From positions 1 through 64,000 of the forward strand of contig NZ_AUIQ01000001.1 of the NCBI RefSeq assembly GCF_000423785.1: 64,000 nt of DNA, written 5' to 3'. The notes under the pieces are model-generated. The model saw nothing but the letters and a program-made list of their open reading frames with translations. It was not told the DNA's origin and ran no database searches. The translations under genes were made by a program, and so were the position numbers. This DNA comes from Tetragenococcus muriaticus DSM 15685. Its GTDB lineage: Bacteria; Bacillota; Bacilli; Lactobacillales; Enterococcaceae. Below, piece after piece: positions 56,378-64,000 of this stretch (its first letter is position 1; each line of letters starts with the position of its first letter).

Positions 56378-57403
56378 ATGAAAAGAAATGCCAAATGGAA
56401 AATCATACTAAATTTAGTTTTGCTTCTTGTTATTTTGGGCATCATGTTTTATTTTGTTCAAAATTCAATGCGCGCTATTTTTATTGAATTAAAAGAAACC
56501 AACTTCATCTTATTAGCTGGTGTCCTTTTTTTAGGGCTCTTACACCAATTTTTTGAAGGATGTGGGATCAAAGAAACCGTACGAGGTTTTGCTCCTAAAT
56601 TTACAATCTTTGATGGTATGATGACTTCGTTTTATATTGCTTTTTATCGAATAATTACTTTTGGGGCAGGAACGTTACTTGCAGAAATTGGGTTTTATAA
56701 GAAGAAAGGAATAAAAATTAGCCAAGGTGTGGGTGCTTCAACATTGCATATGGTAAGTTACAAAACAGCGATTATCACTTACGCCATTTTAAACTTTATT
56801 TTTTACTTTACCTCTATGTTAAATCAGCGCCCTGAAATGATTGGTATGATTTTAGTCGGGATGGTGTTAACTTCATTGTTAATCATTACGCTAGTGCTTT
56901 TATCACTTAGCTTAAATATACAGGTAGCTGTATTATTGTTTTGCAATCGATTTGTGCGTAATGAAAAATTGCGTTACTATATTGACCAAGCAAATTTACA
57001 AATCAATGCTTTGCATCAAGCTATGCAATCCGTGTTAGATGATAAAGCATCTTTGTTTAAAATTTATCTACTTAATTTGTTAAAAGTAGGAGCTTGGTAT
57101 GTTATACCTTTTGTTTGCTTACAGGAAGAAGCCAATAACATTAATTTCTTCTTAGCTTTTGCTCTTATTAGCTTTACTTTAGTTTTATCAGGTGTCATTC
57201 CGTCTCCAGCTGGTATTGGTTCTTTTGATTTTGTTTATTTGTTTATGTTCCAACCTGTAGTCGGAACAGTCAATGCAGTTTCCTCTTTATTATTATATCG
57301 CTTTGCTAGTTTTGTTCTGCCATTTTTATTAGGCTTTTTGGTCTTTCTCAAAGAACGCAGGAAAGTCATTACAGATGGTATTGAAGAAATCTCTCAACCA
57401 TAG
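56378..57403 (+). CDS. Flippase-like membrane protein (UPF0104/LPG synthase TM-region family)
   Basis: An integral membrane protein of 341 residues with about eight hydrophobic segments, from the lysylphosphatidylglycerol synthetase TM-region/UPF0104 family. Landmarks: VFLGLLHQFFEGCGIKETVRGF, FYRIITFGAGTLLAEIGFYKKKGI and the late motif SGVIPSPAGIGSFDFVYLFMF. MprF-type proteins use this region to flip lysyl-lipids, but the aminoacyl-transferase domain is absent here. The lipid handled is unknown. GAGGAG precedes ATG 56378. Confidence 0.82.
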   Translation: MKRNAKWKIILNLVLLLVILGIMFYFVQNSMRAIFIELKETNFILLAGVLFLGLLHQFFEGCGIKETVRGFAPKFTIFDGMMTSFYIAFYRIITFGAGTLLAEIGFYKKKGIKISQGVGASTLHMVSYKTAIITYAILNFIFYFTSMLNQRPEMIGMILVGMVLTSLLIITLVLLSLSLNIQVAVLLFCNRFVRNEKLRYYIDQANLQINALHQAMQSVLDDKASLFKIYLLNLLKVGAWYVIPFVCLQEEANNINFFLAFALISFTLVLSGVIPSPAGIGSFDFVYLFMFQPVVGTVNAVSSLLLYRFASFVLPFLLGFLVFLKERRKVITDGIEEISQP

Positions 57404-57412
57404 TTTTTATTA

Positions 57413-57450
57413 ACACGTAAGCTAAATAATTTTACTTACGTGTATTTTTA
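57413..57450 (+). terminator. Terminator after the flippase-like gene
   Basis: ACACGTAAG (57413-57421) pairs with CTTACGTGT (57435-57443), then a T-rich stretch. Confidence 0.88.
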
Positions 57451-57480
57451 TAAATAAAAGGAAAATTTTATTTCTTTATC

Positions 57481-57510
57481 TTTGACCAATTTTGACCAAT
57501 GAGTTATACT
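57481..57510 (+). promoter_or_regulatory. clpB promoter with CtsR operator
   Basis: TTTGACC at 57481-57487 and again at 57491-57497; read on the other strand it is the CtsR direct repeat GGTCAAA-NNN-GGTCAAA. TTGACC (57482-57487) is the -35 box and TATACT (57505-57510) the -10 box with 17 bp between, so CtsR would cover the -35 region. Confidence 0.9.
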
Positions 57511-57560
57511 ATTTATTGTAAGATAAAAAGTTAAATTCACCTTTTTGAGGGGGAAGACAA

Positions 57561-60176
57561 ATGAATATTGAAAAAATGACAACAACATTACAAAATGTCA
57601 TTGCTCAAGCACAGCAAATTGCTGTAACTAGACGACAACAAGAAATTGATATTGCTCACTTATGGAAAATATTTTTACAACCAAACCAATTTGCTCGAAA
57701 TTTTTATAAAGAGCTAAATGTTGATCTTGAAGCATTTGAACGTGAGATAGATCAAACCATTGACAGTTTACCAAGTATTGAAGGTGGAAATGTTCAGTAT
57801 GGACAAAATATTAGTCAAAATTTATATCATTTATTGAATCAAGCTGACCAATTAGCTGAAAATTATAAGGATGAATTTTTATCTACTGAAGTTGTATTAC
57901 TAGCATTGATGAAGTTAAAAAATTATCGATTAACAAAATTTTTGAAAAATCAAGGAGTCATGGAAAAGCAAGTACGCGAAGCAATTGAAAATATGCGACA
58001 AGGAGAGCGTGTAACCTCACAAAATCAGGAAGAACAATATGAAGCCCTCGAAAAATATGGCGTTGATTTAGTTCAAGAAGTTAAAAATGGGAAGATGGAT
58101 CCTATTATTGGACGAGATGAAGAAATTCGTGATGTAATACGGATCTTATCACGCAAAACAAAAAATAATCCTGTATTAATCGGTGAACCTGGTGTTGGTA
58201 AAACAGCGATTGTTGAAGGACTGGCTCAACGAATCGTGAAAAAAGATGTACCGGAAAATTTAAAAGATAAAACTGTTTTTTCTTTGGATATGGGGGCCTT
58301 AATTGCAGGGGCTAAATATCGTGGGGAATTTGAAGAACGGTTAAAAGCTGTGTTAAAAGAAGTAAAAAAAGCCGAAGGTCGCATTATTTTGTTTATTGAT
58401 GAAATTCATAACATCGTAGGTGCAGGTAAGACAGAAGGCAGTATGGATGCAGGTAACTTATTAAAACCTATGTTAGCTCGAGGCGAGCTACACATGATTG
58501 GTGCAACGACTTTAGACGAATATAGAGAAAACATTGAAAAAGATAAAGCTTTAGAACGTCGTTTGCAAAAAGTTATGGTACAAGAACCTACGTTAGAAGA
58601 TACGATTTCTATTTTACGTGGGTTAAAAGAACGTTTCGAAATTCATCACGGAGTAAATATACATGATAATGCTTTAGTTGCTGCGGCTACGCTATCTGAC
58701 CGTTATATTACGGATCGTTATTTACCAGATAAAGCTATTGATTTAGTCGATGAAGCTTGTGCAAATATTCGAGTAGAAATGAATTCTATGCCTACTGAAT
58801 TAGATCAAGTAACAAGACGTTTAATGCAATTAGAAATCGAAGAAGCCGCTTTGAAAAAAGAAAGCGATGATGCTTCTAAAAAACGTTTAGAAAGCTTACA
58901 AGAAGAACTAGCTGAATTACGTGAAGAAGTTAACTCGATGAAGTTGCAATGGGAAACAGAAAAAGAAGAAGTCAATGCAGTATCTAATAAGCGAGCAGAA
59001 ATCGATAAAGCTAAGCATGAATTAGAAGATGCGGAAAATAATTATGATCTAGAACGAGCTGCTAAATTGCGTCATGGAACTGTACCTCAATTGGAAAAAG
59101 AACTAAAAGAACTAGAAAATAAAGAAGATCCTTCTGTATTAAAGATGGTTCAAGAATCAGTTACGGCAAATGAGATCGCAGTAGTTGTAGGACGCTTGAC
59201 AGGGATCCCAGTAACAAAACTAGTCGAAGGCGAACGAGACAAACTTCTTAAGCTCAACGAAACTTTGCACAAACGCGTCATTGGACAAGATGAAGCTGTT
59301 AATGCAGTAAGTGATGCAGTTATCCGTTCTCGCGCAGGGTTGCAAAACCCTAATCGTCCATTAGGATCATTTCTGTTTTTAGGACCTACTGGTGTAGGGA
59401 AAACTGAACTAGCAAAAGCTTTAGCCGAAAATCTTTTTGACTCAGAAGACCATATGGTGCGTATTGATATGAGTGAGTACATGGAAAAACATACAGTCTC
59501 TCGTTTAGTAGGAGCACCTCCTGGTTATGTCGGCTATGAAGAAGGAGGTCAATTGACAGAGGCTGTAAGACGTAATCCATATACAATCATTTTATTAGAT
59601 GAAATTGAAAAAGCTCATTCTGATGTTTTTAATATTTTGCTACAGGTATTAGACGATGGTCGTTTAACAGATTCAAAGGGACGTATGGTTAACTTTAAAA
59701 ATACTGTCTTAATTATGACTAGTAACACTGGCTCTCAAGTGCTATTAGATGGAGTATCTGAACAAGGAGAAATCTCAGCAGAAGCAAAAGATCAAGTTAT
59801 GAGTCTGTTAAGAACTGAATTTAAACCAGAATTTCTTAATCGAATTGATGATACGATTCTTTTTACACCGTTAAGTGTAAACGATATGAAAGGGATTGTT
59901 GAAAAGATCATTGGAGAACTATCACAACGATTAGAACAACAAGAGGTTTTTCTGGAAATATCAGATGAAGCCAAAAGTTGGATTGCCAAAAATGCTTATG
60001 AACCTGCTTACGGTGCAAGACCGCTGCGTCGCTTTATTACCCGTGAAGTAGAAACACCTTTAGCTAAAGAGATTGTTTCTGGTCGCGTTATGCCAAAAAC
60101 GAAAGTGCTTATTGAATTATTTGATAATCGTTTAGTTTTCCAAAACGAAACTGTAGAAGAACAAGCCTTAAGTTAA
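57561..60176 (+). CDS. clpB: ATP-dependent disaggregase ClpB
   Basis: Hexameric AAA+ chaperone that extracts proteins from aggregates with DnaK. 871 residues. N-terminal Clp repeat domain (1-150), AAA-1 Walker [17 protein letters not shown], Walker [16 protein letters not shown], a long coiled-coil middle domain (about 400-525) that distinguishes ClpB from ClpC/E, AAA-2 Walker [34 protein letters not shown], and a C-terminal domain. GAGGGGG precedes ATG 57561. The CtsR operator upstream predicts heat-shock induction. Monocistronic. Confidence 0.97.
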   Translation: MNIEKMTTTLQNVIAQAQQIAVTRRQQEIDIAHLWKIFLQPNQFARNFYKELNVDLEAFEREIDQTIDSLPSIEGGNVQYGQNISQNLYHLLNQADQLAENYKDEFLSTEVVLLALMKLKNYRLTKFLKNQGVMEKQVREAIENMRQGERVTSQNQEEQYEALEKYGVDLVQEVKNGKMDPIIGRDEEIRDVIRILSRKTKNNPVLIGEPGVGKTAIVEGLAQRIVKKDVPENLKDKTVFSLDMGALIAGAKYRGEFEERLKAVLKEVKKAEGRIILFIDEIHNIVGAGKTEGSMDAGNLLKPMLARGELHMIGATTLDEYRENIEKDKALERRLQKVMVQEPTLEDTISILRGLKERFEIHHGVNIHDNALVAAATLSDRYITDRYLPDKAIDLVDEACANIRVEMNSMPTELDQVTRRLMQLEIEEAALKKESDDASKKRLESLQEELAELREEVNSMKLQWETEKEEVNAVSNKRAEIDKAKHELEDAENNYDLERAAKLRHGTVPQLEKELKELENKEDPSVLKMVQESVTANEIAVVVGRLTGIPVTKLVEGERDKLLKLNETLHKRVIGQDEAVNAVSDAVIRSRAGLQNPNRPLGSFLFLGPTGVGKTELAKALAENLFDSEDHMVRIDMSEYMEKHTVSRLVGAPPGYVGYEEGGQLTEAVRRNPYTIILLDEIEKAHSDVFNILLQVLDDGRLTDSKGRMVNFKNTVLIMTSNTGSQVLLDGVSEQGEISAEAKDQVMSLLRTEFKPEFLNRIDDTILFTPLSVNDMKGIVEKIIGELSQRLEQQEVFLEISDEAKSWIAKNAYEPAYGARPLRRFITREVETPLAKEIVSGRVMPKTKVLIELFDNRLVFQNETVEEQALS

Positions 60177-60186
60177 GAACAAATGT

Positions 60187-60224
60187 AAAAACCGTCTATC
60201 AACTTTTGGTAGACGGTTTTTTGG
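60187..60224 (+). terminator. Terminator after clpB
   Basis: AAAACCGTCTA and TAGACGGTTTT, 11 bp, followed by T residues. Confidence 0.95.
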
Positions 60225-60263
60225 TTACAAACGTTGCTTTATACGGAAGTGATTATTAAATGA

Positions 60264-60461
60264 GTAGCTCTTTTTTATCGATCTTATAATAAAAATTTAA
60301 TTCTGGCATACGCAATTCCCACTGTAAGAAGCCTTATGTCTGGAACAGCGACTACTGTTGAGATTATAGAAGGGGAGAGTGCGTGCATTTTATTTATCAT
60401 AGTTTTTGCTCCTCTAACTATTTACCTTTATTTTTCTCAAAAAGTAGAAAGTAAATGCTAA
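60264..60461 (+). pseudogene. Probable remnant of a membrane-protein gene
   Basis: An open stretch of 65 codons without a usable start reads VALFYRSYNKNLILAYAIPT, then VRSLMSGTATTVEIIEGE, then a hydrophobic segment CILFIIVFAPLTIYLYFS and a basic end. It looks like the C-terminal end of a membrane protein, with helix and positive-inside tail, but I do not recognise the family. The first ATG (60336) would give 41 residues with no ribosome binding site. The remaining sequence between clpB and the permease gene holds only terminators. Confidence 0.35.
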
Positions 60462-60526
60462 AAAGAGAAGTAAATATTAAAGACAGGGAGTAAAATTGTA
60501 ATTAACCATTGTCTATTGGAAATATT

Positions 60527-60560
60527 AAAACGCCATGGAAATTTTACTTCCATGGCGTAT
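60527..60560 (-). terminator. Terminator of the AI-2E-family permease gene
   Basis: ACGCCATGGAA (60530-60540) and TTCCATGGCGT (60548-60559) form a perfect stem; read on the minus strand it is followed by TTTT. Confidence 0.88.
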
Positions 60561-60575
60561 AGTCTTTATATAATT

Positions 60576-61709
60576 TTATGACTCGGTTTCTTCAAAATCA
60601 TCTAACCAATTCATCGTAATGATTTTTAGAATTGCCGCAATTGGTACTGCCAAAAACATGCCTAAAACACCAAAATAAGCTCCGCCTACTGTAATAGATA
60701 TGATGATAATAATCGGATTCAGATCCAAGGCTCCGCCCATAATTCTTGGTCCAATAATGTTTCCATCGATTTGTTGTAAGATAAGTAATGAAATTAATGC
60801 TGTTAATGCTAATTGAAAGTCTGCACTAAAGAACGTAATGATTGTTATTACGATCGAGGCAAAAATGGAACCAAAATAAGGAATCATATTACAAATACCA
60901 GTTAAAATACCTAATGTTAACGCAAAGGGAACATACAAAGCGTAAAGAATAACTGAGGCAAGAATTCCTATAACACAAGCGTCTAAAAACCGGGAACTGA
61001 TAAACTTATAAAAGATGGTATGTGTCGCAGATAACCATTTTTTACTGCTTATATAAATGTTTTCCGATAGAGTTTTTTGCCCTAATTTATCGATAAATGA
61101 TAAAATTCCATCCTTAAAGACTAAAGCATAAACGGAAATAATAAGTGTCAAAAAGCAATTAAGGACAAAAGAAGAAAGACTTCTAGTGATTACACCCAAT
61201 GAAGTAAGGGCTTGTGTCCATTGCTGTAATAAATTTTCTGGAGAAAAGTCTGATGTTAAGTTTTGTAAAAATTCTTCTAGATTTAAGGACTCAAAAACTC
61301 CTTCGTACTCTAGTCTTGTAATTAGATCCATCAAATAATTATAAAATTGTGGTAGCAAGCCAAGTAGGTCGATCAAATTGTTAATAATCAAAGGAACTAC
61401 GTAGTTTAATACCAAGAAAAATAGATAGAAGATGATTAAGTATAGAATTAAAACACTTATCCCCCGACTATGTTTAGTTATAAAAGAAATCTGAGTTTTT
61501 AGCAAGAGATTTTCCAGGCGCTTTTGTGCGCCGTTTAGAAGATAAGCAAAAATGAAACCAGTAATAAAAGGAGATAAAATGTTTAATAAATTAGCCAAAC
61601 TATCGGATATCACTTGATAATTTGTAATTAATTTATAACCAATAATTATTGCCATTACAAATAAAAAACGTGTAAACCAATAATTCCAGTCAATTTTTAT
61701 TTTTTGCAA
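60576..61709 (-). CDS. AI-2E family transporter (UPF0118 membrane protein)
   Basis: About 377 residues with seven to eight membrane helices, family features being LLNILSPFITGFIFAYLLNG near the start, the amphipathic central region (about 120-200), and the C-terminal GICNMIPYFGSIFASIVI and IDGNIIGPRIMGGALDLNPIIIIISI motifs. The family name comes from E. coli TqsA; members also act as Na+/H+ antiporters or are uncharacterised, so autoinducer export should not be assumed. GTG 61718 falls inside the ribosome binding site GAGGTG, so TTG 61709 is preferred. Confidence 0.88.
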   Translation of the reverse strand: MQKIKIDWNYWFTRFLFVMAIIIGYKLITNYQVISDSLANLLNILSPFITGFIFAYLLNGAQKRLENLLLKTQISFITKHSRGISVLILYLIIFYLFFLVLNYVVPLIINNLIDLLGLLPQFYNYLMDLITRLEYEGVFESLNLEEFLQNLTSDFSPENLLQQWTQALTSLGVITRSLSSFVLNCFLTLIISVYALVFKDGILSFIDKLGQKTLSENIYISSKKWLSATHTIFYKFISSRFLDACVIGILASVILYALYVPFALTLGILTGICNMIPYFGSIFASIVITIITFFSADFQLALTALISLLILQQIDGNIIGPRIMGGALDLNPIIIIISITVGGAYFGVLGMFLAVPIAAILKIITMNWLDDFEETES

Positions 61710-61822
61710 TCCATGCACCTCGCTTCAATTGTTCCTGTTATTTTGGTCTCTCTTCATATCATAAATGAAAGAAAGGGAAAAAGAAACAATGAATTAAAAA
61801 TAAATCATTGTTCTAATATGTA

Positions 61823-62182
61823 TCACTCAACATCAAACCAGTTGCGATGCTGAGTCATTTCTATATGTTTGATTTTATCATAGGCTACAAAATTCTTTTC
61901 AATAAATAAACCTTCTTCGTTATAACCTTGTATTTTACCAAGAATATCTGGAGAGTAGTGATAATCTACAAGTTGGTTGGTTTGAACTGTAACGGATTTA
62001 TCTTTGATCAGTGCTTTTTCTATTACCAGGGAGACTTCTTGCTCACTCATCTCCCTTTTTTCTTCTATTTCATCAGAATCACTTTTTAGAAAATTACGAT
62101 CAATTTGCGCTGTATGTTCTGATAAGTAAAATCCCATCCATTTTAATCTTTTACGGTCCTGGTAAGGGTGTAGTGTACTCAT
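61823..62182 (-). CDS. YolD-like family protein, without a polymerase partner
   Basis: About 119 residues of the YolD-like type: HPYQDRKRLKWMGFYLSEHT near the start, a helical middle (SEQEVSLVIEKALIKDKSVTVQ) and a beta-rich end with GKIQGYNEEGLFIEK and AYDKIKHIEM. YolD-like genes usually sit beside a Y-family DNA polymerase gene (UvrX/ImuB-like), sometimes SOS-controlled; no such gene is near, and no LexA box was seen. ATG 62182 has AAGGAAGTG upstream; the frame extends three codons further to GTG 62191. Confidence 0.7.
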   Translation of the reverse strand: MSTLHPYQDRKRLKWMGFYLSEHTAQIDRNFLKSDSDEIEEKREMSEQEVSLVIEKALIKDKSVTVQTNQLVDYHYSPDILGKIQGYNEEGLFIEKNFVAYDKIKHIEMTQHRNWFDVE

Positions 62183-62267
62183 ATTTATCACTTCCTTTAT
62201 CTATATTATACGAACAAAAGTTCGAAAAAGAAAGAGAACATTTTTTAAATTTAGAATTAACTAGAAA

Positions 62268-62311
62268 GAAGGTGAAAAAGATAAACATAATATCTTTTTC
62301 ACCTTTTTTAG
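62268..62311 (-). terminator. Terminator of lepA
   Basis: AAGGTGAAAAAGATA and TATCTTTTTCACCTT form a 15-bp stem directly after the lepA stop, with a T-rich tract on the minus strand. Confidence 0.8.
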
Positions 62312-62313
62312 TG

Positions 62314-64000
62314 TTAATTTTCATCATCGTCTATTTTAAGCACAGCTAGAAAAGCTTCTTGAGGGACTTCGATTGATCCAACTTGTTTCATTCGTTTTTT
62401 TCCTTCTTTTTGCTTTTCTAATAATTTTCGTTTACGAGAAACATCACCGCCATAACATTTAGCAAGGACGTTTTTACGTAATGCTTTGATATCAGAACGA
62501 GCTACAATTTTTTGGCCAACTGTTGCTTGTACAGGCACTTCATATTGTTGCCGTGGAATAAGATTTTTTAGCTTTTCAACGATGGCTTTCCCACGTTCAT
62601 AAGCAAATTCACGATGGACTATAAAACTTAATGCATCAATTTTGTCTCCGTTTAGCAAAATATCCATTTTTACAAGGTTACTTGTACGATAACCGGTCAT
62701 TTCATAATCTAAGGAGGCATATCCTTTTGTATTTGATTTTAGTTTATCAAAGAAATCAAACACAATCTCTGAAAGGGGGATATTATAGATGACATTCACT
62801 CGGTAATCATCCAAGTAATTCATTGTGACAAAGTCACCGCGCTTTCGTTGGCATAATTCCATAACTGGTCCAACGAAATCATTAGGTACCATGATTTCCG
62901 CCTTTACAAAGGGTTCTTCCACACTTTCAATATAAGTAGATTCAGGGAATTCAGCTGGATTATCTACATCAATCTCAGTATCATCCGTTTTTGTAATATG
63001 ATAAACCACAGAAGGAGCGGTTGTAATCAAATCTAAATTCGCTTCTCTTTCTAGACGTTCTTGTACTACGTCCATATGAAGCATTCCTAAAAATCCACAA
63101 CGAAAACCAAATCCTAAAGCTTGCGAAGCTTCTGTTTCAAATTGTAAAGCTGCATCATTTAATTGCAATTTTTCTAAAGCCTCACGTAAATCATTATAGC
63201 GGGAAGCATCTACAGGATACATTCCGCAAAAGACCATGGGATTTTTTTGCTTATAGCCAGGTAAAGGCTCAGGTGCTGGATTGTCTGCTAAAGTAATCGT
63301 ATCTCCAACACGAGTATCTTGTACTGTTTTGATAGCAGCCGTCATATAACCAACTTCGCCTACCATTAAGTAATCGCGGGCGATAGCTTTAGGGGAAAAG
63401 ATACCAATTTCACTTACCTCAAATATTTTGCCATTATTCATTAATTGGATACGGTCTCCAGGATGGACGACACCATCGATAATACGTATACTCAAAACAA
63501 CTCCCCGGTACACATCATAAACGGAATCAAAAATCAACGCTTTTAAAGGAGCGTTAATATCTCCAGCTGGGGCAGGGACGGTGTGAACTACCTGCTCTAA
63601 AATTTCTTCGATACCTAAACCAGATTTTGCACTAGCCAAAACAGCTTGGCTTGCATCAATACCAATGACGTCTTCGATTTCTTGTTTCACGCGTTCGGGA
63701 TCAGCAGCTGGGAGGTCAACTTTATTAATAACAGGTAAAATTTCTAAATTATTATCGACAGCTAGATAAACGTTCGCTAATGTTTGAGCTTCGATACCTT
63801 GAGCAGCATCTACAATTAAAATAGCTCCTTCACAAGCTGCCAAGCTACGTGACACTTCGTAAGAAAAATCGACATGTCCAGGTGTGTCGATCAAATGAAA
63901 TAGGTAAGTTTGTCCGTCATTTGCTGTATATTTTAGCTCAACGGTATTTAATTTGATTGTTATACCACGTTCTCTTTCTAAATCCATTGAATCTAATAAC
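62314..64000 (-). CDS. lepA: Elongation factor 4 (LepA), 5' end beyond the window
   Basis: Ribosome-bound translational GTPase; the first 45 or so residues, including the P-loop, lie outside the window. The visible part begins [19 protein letters not shown] (G2), then [22 protein letters not shown] (G3), [12 protein letters not shown] (G4), domain 2, the EF-G-like domains and the LepA-specific C-terminal domain ([32 protein letters not shown]). Ending VLKIDDDEN is typical. Coding continues through base 64000 on this strand. Confidence 0.96.
   Translation of the reverse strand, partial: LLDSMDLERERGITIKLNTVELKYTANDGQTYLFHLIDTPGHVDFSYEVSRSLAACEGAILIVDAAQGIEAQTLANVYLAVDNNLEILPVINKVDLPAADPERVKQEIEDVIGIDASQAVLASAKSGLGIEEILEQVVHTVPAPAGDINAPLKALIFDSVYDVYRGVVLSIRIIDGVVHPGDRIQLMNNGKIFEVSEIGIFSPKAIARDYLMVGEVGYMTAAIKTVQDTRVGDTITLADNPAPEPLPGYKQKNPMVFCGMYPVDASRYNDLREALEKLQLNDAALQFETEASQALGFGFRCGFLGMLHMDVVQERLEREANLDLITTAPSVVYHITKTDDTEIDVDNPAEFPESTYIESVEEPFVKAEIMVPNDFVGPVMELCQRKRGDFVTMNYLDDYRVNVIYNIPLSEIVFDFFDKLKSNTKGYASLDYEMTGYRTSNLVKMDILLNGDKIDALSFIVHREFAYERGKAIVEKLKNLIPRQQYEVPVQATVGQKIVARSDIKALRKNVLAKCYGGDVSRKRKLLEKQKEGKKRMKQVGSIEVPQEAFLAVLKIDDDEN

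Noticed and set aside
60576-61709. Quorum-sensing system suggested by the AI-2E permease name
   Set aside because: The family name is historical, luxS or lsr genes are absent here, and many members move other ions or are uncharacterised.
62011-62349. 112-codon open frame on the plus strand over the YolD-like gene and lepA end
   Set aside because: It is antisense to a better supported gene with its own ribosome binding site and contains the lepA terminator.

Overview
The window is about 64 kb of AT-rich chromosome from a low-GC Gram-positive coccus of the order Lactobacillales, most likely Enterococcaceae (Enterococcus/Tetragenococcus/Melissococcus type). Supporting signs are strong AAGGAGG-type ribosome binding sites, frequent TTG starts, extended -10 promoters (TGnTATAAT), a four-gene PDH operon whose E2 carries two lipoyl domains, a ylaN-ftsW-pyc-(ylbC-like)-ylbG-rsmD-coaD-sepM order shared with Bacillus, dnaB/dnaI primosome genes and a CtsR-type clpB operator. 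A halophilic Tetragenococcus is my best guess, but the sequence alone does not prove the genus. Nearly everything is chromosomal housekeeping. There is no prophage, CRISPR array, integron or large island; mobile DNA is limited to one insertion-sequence end at the left edge.

Layout. 1-400: start of an IS4-like transposase on the minus strand plus the IS end. 400-9.8 kb: aldo/keto reductase with a rearranged 3' end, a basic protein of unknown function, tRNA-Leu(UAA), AlaA-type aminotransferase, DUF2187 protein, NagA, aromatic-acid exporter-like protein, Gfo/Idh/MocA oxidoreductase, a three-gene cluster with two cell-wall hydrolases (VanY-type carboxypeptidase and GH73 glucosaminidase), and a frameshifted barrel-type gene. 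9.8-14.3 kb: a structured RNA with 6S-like architecture, then a LytS/LytR-type two-component system next to a CstA transporter; by analogy with BtsSR/BtsT this is probably a pyruvate-sensing and uptake module. 14.4-21 kb: purine block with a guanine-type riboswitch and xpt, a PurK homologue that has lost its catalytic loop and metal ligands, purB, a second aldo/keto reductase, guaC and mnaA. 21-26.8 kb: pdhABCD with an unusually repeat-rich leader. 26.9-43.4 kb: UPF0223 protein, inositol-phosphatase family protein, typA, ylaN, ftsW, pyc, a CAP-associated-domain protein, ylbG, a ylbH-leader-like RNA, rsmD, coaD, sepM, DUF1149, VOC protein, phosphatase, tex and sprT. 43.4-57.4 kb: murC with a palindromic operator candidate, MaoC-like protein, Bax-inhibitor-1 protein, polA-mutM-coaE, nrdR-dnaB-dnaI, trmK-nif3-like-pepT and a flippase-like membrane protein. 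57.4-64 kb: clpB with a CtsR box, a small membrane-gene remnant, an AI-2E-family permease, an orphan YolD-like protein and lepA, which runs off the right edge.

Functional themes. Pyruvate is the recurring metabolite: a probable pyruvate importer with its sensor, pyruvate dehydrogenase, pyruvate carboxylase and an alanine/pyruvate aminotransferase all lie within 33 kb. Purine salvage and interconversion (xpt, purB, guaC) form a second cluster. I did not find a convincing new multi-gene system. The observations most worth checking are the catalytically degenerate PurK, the LytTR-CstA module with its upstream structured RNA, the pdh leader repeats, the murC palindrome and the rearranged or broken genes in the first 10 kb.
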